The position numbers were made by a program, and so were the translations under genes. This document shows, piece after piece, positions 56,080 to 64,000 of a DNA stretch of 64,000 bases. The first letter of the stretch is position 1. The number at the start of each line of letters is the position of its first letter. The DNA comes from Lytechinus pictus (taxonomy: Eukaryota; Echinodermata; Echinoidea; Temnopleuroida; Toxopneustidae). The notes under the pieces were generated by a model, which saw nothing but the letters and a program-made list of their open reading frames with translations, searched no databases and had not been told where the DNA came from. The stretch spans positions 17,401,501 to 17,465,500 of the forward strand of contig NC_087259.1 in NCBI RefSeq assembly GCF_037042905.1, written 5' to 3'.

Positions 56080-57494
56080 TAGGCCTGGGAAGAATACCCT
56101 TTTTGCCATTCGATTGTTCGCCAGAGTAAACAATCGATTAGTTCGATTAATCGAGATTCCTGGAATATCAGAAATCACACACACAAAAGTTGACCTACTT
56201 CCATGACCTACCGGTAGCTGCGCTAACTGTATGATGGGAGTGGAACTTGGAATAAATGCATTGTATGTACATACAAGGAACATGTACTTGCTCTGTTTTG
56301 TCATTTATCCCACCCTCACTGCACACAATGAACGAATAGCAAAGGAGATTGAGAACTGTGCGTGACCGCTATATGGTGCATGGATGTGTAATATGTATTA
56401 TCTATGCTTGCACTTGCTCTGGTATGTCATAATTCCCGCCCATGAGTGCACACAATGGACGAATAACAAGGAGTTTGAGAACTATGTGCGTGACCTCTAG
56501 AATGCATGGATGTGTTGTATGTATTGCGTATGTTAGTATATGAACATACATGTAGGTCCCGCCCATGAGCCCATTCCAAGAACGAATAGCAAAGGAGATT
56601 GAGAACTGTGCGTGACTGTGAATGGACGTGTTGTATGTATTGCGCTGATGCGAACGTAGATCCCGCCCACAAGCCCATTCAAAGAACGAATAGCGAAGGA
56701 GATTGAGAACTGCACGTGACTGGGAATGGATCCTATTCGTTCAGTCATTGGGGGGAAAGTTAGGAAAGCGCATCCGGCGGAAGGAAATGTGTCAATCAAA
56801 CCCACCACGTACACGTACCCAAAGATAGAGCTACTTGTGTTACGCAGAGAAGGGAATTTTGCGGGGGCCTATTTCGTGGGCGGTTCCAGTTGGTTTAATA
56901 GGCTCTGCCTCAAAACTACCTCGTACAGTGACAATGCTTTCGCGCACGTGGTAAGTCACTGATATTGTTTGAGTGGGCGGGTATAACATAATATAGCAAG
57001 TTCGATACTGAGGTGTGGCTTCTCAGGACTGATTCAGAGGATTCGCGTACAAGTTAACTATTATGACAATATGGGCGTATTTGTTAGCGCTTTTGGAATG
57101 ATTATTGGGCGTGGCTGTAATCACATACAATGTATAATGAGCAAACTGAGCTCACCCGACTCAGTGCGTCCAGCACAGCGCCTATAGAGACGTACGTGCA
57201 CATCAGCCCAACACATCTGAATTGTGCGCGGTCGCCGCGGCTTAGTCGTCATTGTGTGTCATGAAAGAGATACGATCTTTGGAATTCGTTAATTTTAGCA
57301 TAATTTTCATTTGATATCTTGCACTTTGTTTTCAAAAATCTAAGTTTACAGTCATGTACTTTTGATAATCGAATGTTTCAAATCAGTAATCATCATCTGG
57401 CGAACATTCGATTAGTGAAAAAGTAACATTCGAGTGCAGATTGTTGGCAAACTGATCGAATGCTTCGATGGATCGAATTTTACTCCCAGGCCTA
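56080..57494. mobile_element. 1.4-kb TIR element with internal tandem repeat
   Basis: TAGGCCTGGGA at 56080 faces TCCCAGGCCTA at 57484-57494. Just inside are CATTCGATTG and TTCGATTAATCGA words on the left and GATCGAATGCTTCGATGG on the right. The interior holds a tandem array. No transposase was recognised. Confidence 0.75.
56325..56730 (+). repeat. Tandem repeat, about 110-130-bp unit, four copies
   Basis: GAACGAATAGCAAAGGAGAT, GAGAACTGTGCGTGAC, GGATGTGTTGTATGTATT and CCCGCCCATGAGCCCATTC recur from about 56332, 56457, 56579 and 56689. The overlapping minus frames at 56427-56814 are the repeat. Confidence 0.85.
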
Positions 57495-58157
57495 ATGTAG
57501 GAAAATTATTCCCTTGATAATTTGAAAACTTGGACTGATGTGAACAGTCCTGAGTTCATTCCAATGCAGCTTGAGACATCAATCATGAACACTCTCAAGT
57601 TGAATGTCACACTCATCAGTAGTCTGCAAACACAGACTCAAATTTGACACTTAAACAGATTATATTACCGGTATACCATCATATGTACTGTAGGGTGGAG
57701 AATAGACTCCAAAGTTCAAACCCTCAATCCGGGTGACACAACATTTGCTCCAGCGACAGTTGCTCCTGGCTTTATTTCATCTTAAGGATTAGGGTTAGGG
57801 TTGCAATAGGGTTTTATGTTAGGTTTAAAGGCCCTGTCACATCATTTCATGCAAACCTGGCATGCAGGGATTTTCCACCACGCGACAAGTTTTCTGCGGG
57901 CAGACAAGGATTTATGCATGTTTTGCGTTCATCTTTACCTGCTGCAAGCATGTTACTGTCTACTTGCGAGGGTGTTGCGAGAGAATGTTGAAACTGATCC
58001 GTGTACGGGCGACATACGGGCGTTGCAAGGTACCTGCGTCATATCTGCGAGTTACTTGCGTGCGAGCTGCGTGTGGGTTGCCAGGGGATATCATCTTACC
58101 TTTTAGTCAGTTCCTTAGACCCCCCCATTTCAGAGTTTCGTGAGGCACTCCCCCAAC

Positions 58158-58490
58158 AGTAAAAAAACTAAACTTTTTGGTGATAGGTCCTTTTTAAGCT
58201 CTACCCCATGTCTTTGGAATACTCTTCCAGCTTTCCTCCGTTGTATCCCAAATATCACATCGTTTCGATCCAACTTAAAGACGTACATGTATCTCATGAA
58301 GAAAGCATTTTCAACATAGCCCCATTTACAGTGTCCTTGATATTTTTCAATTTTTTTTTTTGGTTACATGATTTCTAATTTCACTTTTGTTTGTATATTT
58401 CGTATGTTCTACATTGTAAAGCGCTTTGATATGGATTTCATGAAAAGCGCTATATAAGACTAAGTTATTATTATTATCATTATTACCTTG
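58158..58490 (+). mobile_element. LINE 3' end with reverse-transcriptase C-terminus
   Basis: Codons from 58158 to the TAG at 58317-58319 read GDRSFLSSTPCLWNTLPAFL, then a segment ending SFRSNLKTYMYLMKKAFST. This is the usual C-terminal end of non-LTR retrotransposon ORF2 (LWN.LP..LR ... SF...LKTY). A 3' non-coding part follows, with AAAGCGCTTTGATATGG, AAAGCGCTATATAAG and a TTATTATTATT tail. It is a 5'-truncated, inactive copy, clade not determined. Confidence 0.85.
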
Positions 58491-58667
58491 GTGATATAGC
58501 AAAGGTGCTCAAAAAACGTAATTTTCTTGGCGGCAACCAACCTGCAACTAACCAGTAGAAAGACAGTAATTCGCCCTCAACATGTTACACGTATGTTGGC
58601 AGTATCATGACCGTTCCATACTACAATGTAGTAATTCACCTGCATTATGCATGTAGAATGCCTCATG

Positions 58668-59294
58668 GGTCATTCCATGGTAACTCGCGTTACAAATAAT
58701 GGGTACATTTTGGGGATAATGTGCACATATCTCTGTAAATCTTAGGATTTATGAGACAATTTTGTCCAATAAAATGAATCCAAAAAGAAAAATAAAGGAT
58801 GAACATGTCTGAATTCTTGAATCGTTGAATTTCGGTAACTCGCGTTACAAAAAAGGACATGGTCAGTTGTACAAAAGCATATTTGGGGAAAGTCTCCTCA
58901 TACTAGACAATCTTGATGAAAGTTTTCCTACCTTGAATTGATAGTGGGTTATGACTTATGAATTAACAATGTCAAAGTTGTGAAACAATAACCCTGTAAA
59001 ATGTTATGAGATGTTATCTTGGTAACTCACGTTACATTATGTCCATTCAAATAAATTTGAAATTTTCTTACCCTTCCTGCAGCATATTTTCTTTTAATTT
59101 GATGTCAAATTGAGAATAAGTAGTCCCATATAAATTTGTTGTATGGTTCGGATTCTCCTATAAGGAGATGCGTAAAAAATATTCTTTGAGGCTATTTAGG
59201 AACCCCCTTTTTATTCATGAAATTCAATATGAGTTTAATCCAAAATTTTGATTTAGATTTTGGAAAATGTCCACTTTCGCGTGGAATGGCCCTC
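58668..59294. mobile_element. TIR element with repeated GTAACTCGCGTTAC palindrome
   Basis: GGGTCATTCCATGG at the left faces GTGGAATGGCCC at the right. The word GGTAACTCGCGTTACA occurs at about 58679 and 58835, and once with a change (GGTAACTCACGTTACA) at about 59022. Confidence 0.7.
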
Positions 59295-59564
59295 CAGATA
59301 AAACATAATTTTCAGCGCATGGCCAGAGATTCGTGGGCAATCTGCATACCTCAAGCGGGTTAACTGCGTGTGACTTGCGGGTCTTCTACTGGTGTTCCGC
59401 ATGGAACCTGTGGGCAATCTCCCGCAACTTCCTTATGTGAAAAACAAGGGTACATACACTGTGGTGCTAAAAAGTTAGTGAACCCCACCAGAAAATAAAC
59501 ATAATTTAAAAGTATTCAGCTAGCTGGGAATGAAAACAATATTTCCATGTTTATTTCCATGTTC

Positions 59565-59700
59565 AAAACATTCAGAGAACTCTTCTAAAAGCACCAATAA
59601 ACTTACTTTTATCGGTCTATCTATGATAATGATCTTCTTACTTTCTGCTTTAATGTGATATGTATAATGTGCCATTTTGGGGATTTTCAATATATTTCTA
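59565..59700 (+). repeat. Uninterrupted copy of the 27760-28110 repeat (empty site)
   Basis: ACATTCAGAGAACTCT, CTTTTATCGGTC, CTTTCTGCTTTAAT and GGGGATTTTCAATATATTTC run on without the hAT MITE. Confidence 0.8.
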
Positions 59701-59726
59701 CTTTAAAACACTAGTAGATGGCATCT

Positions 59727-60260
59727 GGGGGGGGGGCACTCGACCAAAAAAGTAGTGGGTATGTGCCGCGGGCGAGACAAAAAACGGGGGCCTTGGAGCA
59801 GGCTTATTGTAAAAAGGAGGGTCCTCGGAACGGGCTTCGGAACGACAAATGTTTTTGAAAACGGGGGTCCTTGGAACGGGTCGCCTGCGTATGCATCCCG
59901 ATGGAACAGGCATACGTGCATGCAGCTAGCCCGGCGGCACAGGCGCCGGGTGGCTAGCGCAGATGCGATGGTCAGACAGCGCTCTGCGGCCGCTTTTCAC
60001 AAAAATTGCGGCTCATTGTAGCAGATCAATACGGCTGGAACGTCGTAATAGAAAATATGCGAAGCTTTGGAGCGGATTTCTTTTTTTTTTCTCGATAAGA
60101 AGAAAATGCTATGCTTTGGAGCGGCTTTCTTTGTTCTTTTTCTCAATAAGACAAAAATGCTATGCCTTGGAACGGAAATTTGAGTGTAAAAATGGGGGTC
60201 CCTCCCCGTCACATACCCACTATGCATTATGTACTGAGTGCCCCCCCCCCCCCCCCCCCC
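59727..60260. mobile_element. G/C-run TIR element with AGTGGGTATGTG ends
   Basis: G10-CACTCGACC and AGTGGGTATGTGCC at the left face GTCACATACCCACT and GAGTGC-C20 at the right. The interior repeats CTTGGAACGG and CTATGCTTTGGAGCGG words. GC-rich overlapping frames on both strands are artefacts. A second copy of its right part is at 60506-60552. Confidence 0.75.
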
Positions 60261-60414
60261 GGGGATGGCATACAGTATTGCACTGGTAATATAGGGCTAT
60301 GCATACACAAACCTGTATTGCATGTCCAGGTACCAGTACATGTTTGTGTAAAGTGTATAGTCCTATTTATACCAAGTCATTTTTTTTAGACGAAATGCCC
60401 TACATTGTGATGAC

Positions 60415-60496
60415 CTTCCACCTTGGACAGCTGATATATAGTGGCCTTATGCAAAAGAGCCTTGCCCTGTAAATATTGAAATTAAAGGCCTCGAGC
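60415..60496 (+). repeat. 83-bp dispersed repeat, copy 2
   Basis: This is the counterpart of 55189-55271, followed directly by GAACAG and a second copy of AATTTGAGTGTAAAAATGGG. Confidence 0.9.
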
Positions 60497-60552
60497 AGAA
60501 CAGAAATTTGAGTGTAAAAATGGGGGTCCCCTCCGCGTCACATACCCACTAT

Positions 60553-60889
60553 AGTCCGGTCTGTTAGCGTAAAAAACACCCTACTTGTGGACACGGTGGA
60601 CAAAAGCATGATTTTTTCTCCAGACCTATGTTTATGTATAAGAATTAAAAATGGGGTATGCTCCAAAAAATCTGGCCGCAGGAACAGTGAAAAAATTGGT
60701 GAAAATGTCAGAATTTATGAGTTTAGATTGGTGTGTTATATAGACTAGCGCTAGTGCAAAACTCAATAGCAGTGCACTATTTTTCATTGGTTTAGTTCTT
60801 GAATTCAGACCCTTTTTGAACAGATGTTCTGTTTGTCCTCACATCTCAATGCACCAAATATCTGAATGCAGATCCTAAACAAGCCGAAG
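60553..60889. other. Gene-free stretch
   Basis: No exons or paired ends recognised. Confidence 0.4.
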
Positions 60890-61545
60890 GGTGGCGGTGG
60901 AGGGGGTTGAATGTTGGTGTGTATGTACATATTTTGGTCTTGGGGTAAAGATGTGCAAGACACATATTTTGCATGTGTTGGAAATTGTGTTGCCATGGTA
61001 ACAGTGTATTATGGCAAAAATCTTGCAGTTAGAACTACTTCCTCTGTTTTCATCCGATTCTCATGAAATTTGGCACACACATTGGTCTTGAGATGAAAAT
61101 GTCTAAGACACATTTTTGTGTGTCTTTCAGAAATTTTGTTGCCATGGTAACAACAAATCATATGGTGAAAATTGGGAAAAAACTTACAATTCAAAGTGCT
61201 TCATCAGTTTTCGATCAATTCACATGAAATTCGGCACACACATTGGTATTGAAGAAAAGATGTACAAGGCACTTTTTGTGTGTGTTTCAGAAATTGTGTT
61301 GCCATGGTAACAACATATTATATGGCAAAATTTAGGTAAAAACCATGCAATTTGAACTGCTTCATCAGTTTCAAACCAATTCTCATATTCAAATATGGCT
61401 CACACATTGGCCTTGAGGTAAAGACGTGCAAGAACCTTTTTTTGCATTTTTCAGAGAGTGCATTGCCTTGGTAACCACATATATGCCGGGGAAAACTCAT
61501 TGTGGATCAATCTACTTCTCAGTTTTCAGCCTGTGCTCATAAAAG
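60890..61545 (+). repeat. Tandem array, about 150-160-bp unit, with X-box-like palindromes
   Basis: Four units share GTTGCCATGGTAAC, CTTCATCAGTTTTC-like, CATGAAATT.GGCACACACA, CATTGGTCTTGAGATGAAAA-like and TTTTTGTGTGT words. Units start near 60910, 61075, 61230 and 61395. No coding capacity. Confidence 0.8.
60989..61002. promoter_or_regulatory. RFX X-box-like palindrome in the tandem unit
   Basis: GTTGCCATGGTAAC fits the RFX-factor consensus (GTNRCC, short gap, RGYAAC) with both halves perfect. Perfect copies recur at 61138-61151 and 61298-61311; a mutated one is at 61462-61475. Function is not shown. Confidence 0.45.
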
Positions 61546-61587
61546 TTGACACAAATATTAATTTTGGGTAAAGATTCATATTTTGTG

Positions 61588-62193
61588 TTAAAGGGGAATC
61601 CAGCCTTGGTCATAAACTGTTGTGTGGAAAAGGAGAAAAATAAGAATGGTGAAAGTTTGAAAGAAATCGGACAAGCAAAATAAAGTTATGGCTGCTTTAA
61701 AATTAAGATCCCTAAGGCTACTAGTATGTAGATTTCAAATTGGCAACTGGGTACATGTAGGTAAATTGTGACAAGGGGTGATGCCGCAAGGACAACTTTC
61801 CCATTGGCCTTATTGTACTTAATTATCAGGATTTTTGGTTTTCTCCTAAATCCCTATTCCATTGGGGCCGTAAAATAAACCCGGTAGTATGATGTTTTAT
61901 GTCCTCATGAAAGAAAGATATAATTTGAAGTAAAACTTTTGAAAAAGACATTTTAGTCAATTAATTATTCCAGTACATGGAAGAGTGGTCCTTGCCTTAC
62001 ATCACTATGACATCACATAAGCGGCCAATTTGAAGTCTTCATGGGTATAGTGATTACCAATGTTTACAACTTTTATATATTCACAACTTTCTTATGGTTT
62101 GTCCGATATTGTTCAAACTTTGACCAATAAACTTGTCTGATTTTTCCTTTTCCTCTAAAAACAAGTGTTTATTTGGGTTGGATTCCCCTTTAA
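61588..62193. mobile_element. Foldback MITE, fourth family
   Basis: TTAAAGGGGAATCCAGCC at the left faces GGTTGGATTCCCCTTTAA at the right. Inner pairing includes TGAAAGTTTGAA facing TTCAAACTTTGA, and TAAAGTTATGGC-type words. Similar end words (AAAGGGGAATCCAACCC) occur at 37007. Confidence 0.8.
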
Positions 62194-62892
62194 CGTCATA
62201 TAATACATGTAGCGCAGGGTATTAATCACCTTCAATAATATTTAAAGGTTCTTTTTTTTTTGGGGGGGGGGGAAGCGGAGGAGGTCCTTAAAAACTGACA
62301 ACATAAAAATATAGAAGGTTCAAGGCCATGACCATTAGGAACTTAAACACTCTTAAAGAAAGCAACCCTTCCATTTTTTTTTTTGGGGGGGGGGGGCTTT
62401 AGAAAATTGCCACATAAAGAGTAAAAGGAAATTATTACAACTAGGATCTTATCCCCCCCCCCAAAAAAAAAAGGGGGAAGAAAAATCCTTTACACTTAAG
62501 CGTATTAATTTAAAGCCTAAAACATTCTGCTTTGATAAAAGATCATTTCCGGTGCCCAATTAATCGATGTTTTATTTATCTTCTTCTACTAAGTCTTTGT
62601 TCATTTCAGTTCCTACTCTGACTTTCTTACATCACTTTTTTGCACTTTTGAGCTTTATAGACCATACCTTCTTGTTTTGTTTCCTCTCCCCCCCCCCCTT
62701 TGTCTCCCTCTCTAATTACATTTTTCTTTGCTATTTTAATTCATTATTATCTAGCAACAATTATTCCATTTTGAATGCTTACACCTACACCAAAATATAA
62801 TACCATGACATTTATTTTTTTTCCTCATAATCTTTTAAACTCCATTTTGGCTACACTCTGTCCTGAATAATACTATTAGCAATATCTAATGT
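62194..62892. other. Gene-free stretch with homopolymer tracts
   Basis: T-G and C-A homopolymer blocks lie at 62250-62272, 62375-62397 and 62453-62476. The plus frame at 62567-62800 is a low-complexity Ser/Phe/Leu frame. Confidence 0.45.
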
Positions 62893-63090
62893 CTACTTTA
62901 AAGAATTGAAGAAATGACTGTCATGAATTATATTTTGGTAAAGGTGCATCAAATTCATATTAACAAGGTTGCAGCATTCAGAATGGAATAACTGTTGCTT
63001 GACAAAAGTGGATTTAGTTGTTTTTCGAAAATCCTCTGTGAAAATTTTAGTTTTATCACTGAGTTTTCCCATTCCTGCAGTTACCACCAT
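62893..63090 (-). CDS. Possible terminal coding exon, unrecognised
   Basis: On the minus strand a good acceptor (ATATCCCTTTCAG) directly precedes an open frame of 65 codons, starting MVVTAGMGKLSDKTKIFTED and ending in a stop. The composition (charged, balanced) is more protein-like than most frames nearby. No domain is recognised and no partner exon was found before the window ends. Confidence 0.22.
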   Translation of the reverse strand: MVVTAGMGKLSDKTKIFTEDFRKTTKSTFVKQQLFHSECCNLVNMNLMHLYQNIIHDSHFFNSLK

Positions 63091-64000
63091 CTGAAAGGGA
63101 TATGACTAGAATATAATTATATGTAGAGAAATAAAAGTCATCATTTGCTCAATGAACAGTGAATAAGTTTGTCTCTACTCCAATGGAAAATTATTTGCAT
63201 TTTTTTATGACAGTCAGAGTTAGCATCCAACAATTTTGCTACTGAAACTTAATTAATATTCATTTTTTTACAATGGGAGATGTAGGATGTATAAAGCAGG
63301 GGCTGTCACAGAAATATACTGAAAAATTTAAATGAAAGAAAATAGAAGGCTAAAATTTATTGTGCACATATGTATATTTTTGATATGGTATGATATTGAG
63401 TCATGGATTTGCAAGTGAATTTCTAAAACAAGTGCAGAGATTTTTGTATATATATATAATTCTATAATTAGTTGCATGATTAAAGGTACATTTTTGATAT
63501 GTCAGAAAAAATATACTTGGAGAGAGAGAGTTAAAAAAGGAGAGAGGAAACAGAAGATGGTATGGTGAAGCTCAAAATCAAGAGTGATGTAATATAGTTA
63601 AAAAGAAAGAGTAGGAACGGACTATGAATAAAAGACTGAGTAGGAGAATACAATTTTTTATCAAAGCAGAATGCATTCAACTTCAAATGAATGGTCTGAA
63701 CTCTGAAATGCAAAGGACTTACCTTCTAAGGGGGGGGGGGCATTTTTCTGCTAAAAAAATATATCAGCCCCCTATTTTTTCGGGGAGGGGGGGGGGTTAA
63801 GTTCCTAGTCATAATCCTTTTAACTTTTACTTTTATGAGGTCATTTTTTGAAGCCTCCCCCCAAAAAAGGAGTAATGTATCGCTTTAAAAATGCAAAAAC
63901 CCCTGAGGGGCAAAGGCGTAGACTGGTTTGAGCATGGGGAGGTAGAACTAACAGTGGTATGGGGAGGGGTGCACATCTTGGGGAGGTGGAACTAAGGTTT
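63091..64000. other. Gene-free stretch with G-run repeat
   Basis: G-runs at 63731 and 63787 and the words CTAAAAAAATATATCAGCCC and GAGGTAGAACTAACAGTGG suggest a further repeat that continues beyond the window. A GAGAGA tract lies at 63522. Confidence 0.4.

Larger units (their letters stand above)
57829..59450. mobile_element. Degraded GC-rich element broken by two insertions
   Basis: AAAGGCCCTGTCACATCATT at 57829 resembles 31919. The phrases CTGCGTGTGGGTTGCC, GGCAACCAACCTGCAACTAA, GGGCAATCTGC and GACTTGCGGGTC recur in pieces at 57830-58095, 58500-58620 and 59300-59445, separated by the LINE end and the 58668-59294 element. The right boundary is uncertain. Confidence 0.4.

Noticed and set aside
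59698-60389. Several overlapping GC-rich genes
   Set aside because: Frames overlap on both strands, lie in a G/C-run TIR element and show repeated words, not domains.

Overview
This is eukaryotic, AT-rich, intron-containing DNA crowded with small DNA transposons. The overall look (tRNA-derived SINEs, many foldback elements, very frequent ACATGTA-type words, long G or C tracts, exons separated by 0.5-2 kb introns) suggests a marine invertebrate deuterostome, most likely a sea urchin or another echinoderm. That assignment is inference from sequence texture; no species marker was seen. There are no operons, rRNAs, CRISPR arrays or prokaryotic features.

Two protein-coding genes can be supported. 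(1) 4550-10310, plus strand: a complete five-exon ACBD6 orthologue (acyl-CoA-binding domain followed by ankyrin repeats). All splice junctions are readable and the joined frame is 282 codons. (2) 34006-32951, minus strand: the last two exons of a nuclear-receptor ligand-binding domain of NR2-like (RXR/HNF4-like) appearance. The DNA-binding domain was not found in the window. A 93-bp second copy of the end of its last exon lies just 3' of the stop codon, and the two copies differ mainly at silent codon positions. Weaker candidates are a possible orphan first coding exon at 26499-26634 (+), a possible terminal exon at 63090-62893 (-) and a possible C-terminal scrap at 2-76 (+).

The rest is mainly repeats. 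1-4.4 kb: small terminal-inverted-repeat (TIR) elements, a hAT-like element and a 250-bp tandem array just upstream of ACBD6. 10.4-18.5 kb: several TIR elements and an element carrying tandem units with AGGTCA direct repeats. 18.6-22.5 kb: elements bounded by very long G and C runs, a hAT miniature element with a perfect 8-bp target duplication, and SINEs. 24.1-24.9 kb: an 816-bp mariner-like long-TIR element. 27-32.7 kb: a second copy of the hAT miniature element, another hAT element with a perfect 8-bp duplication, and a 133-bp tandem array. 34.7-41.6 kb: a 1.6-kb TIR element, foldback elements and a 2.7-kb degenerate tandem-repeat element with two nested insertions. 46.4-52.6 kb: a TIR element of that same tandem-repeat family, split by a 5.1-kb TIR element that itself has plausible splice sites. 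53-62.2 kb: SINEs, G/C-tract elements, a LINE 3' end and an element with repeated X-box-like palindromes.

Two patterns deserve attention. First, mobile elements here carry tandem copies of clean transcription-factor-like sites: DR1 nuclear-receptor sites in three elements, and RFX X-box palindromes in another. Second, a DR1-class nuclear receptor gene lies in the same window. Whether these sites work is unknown.
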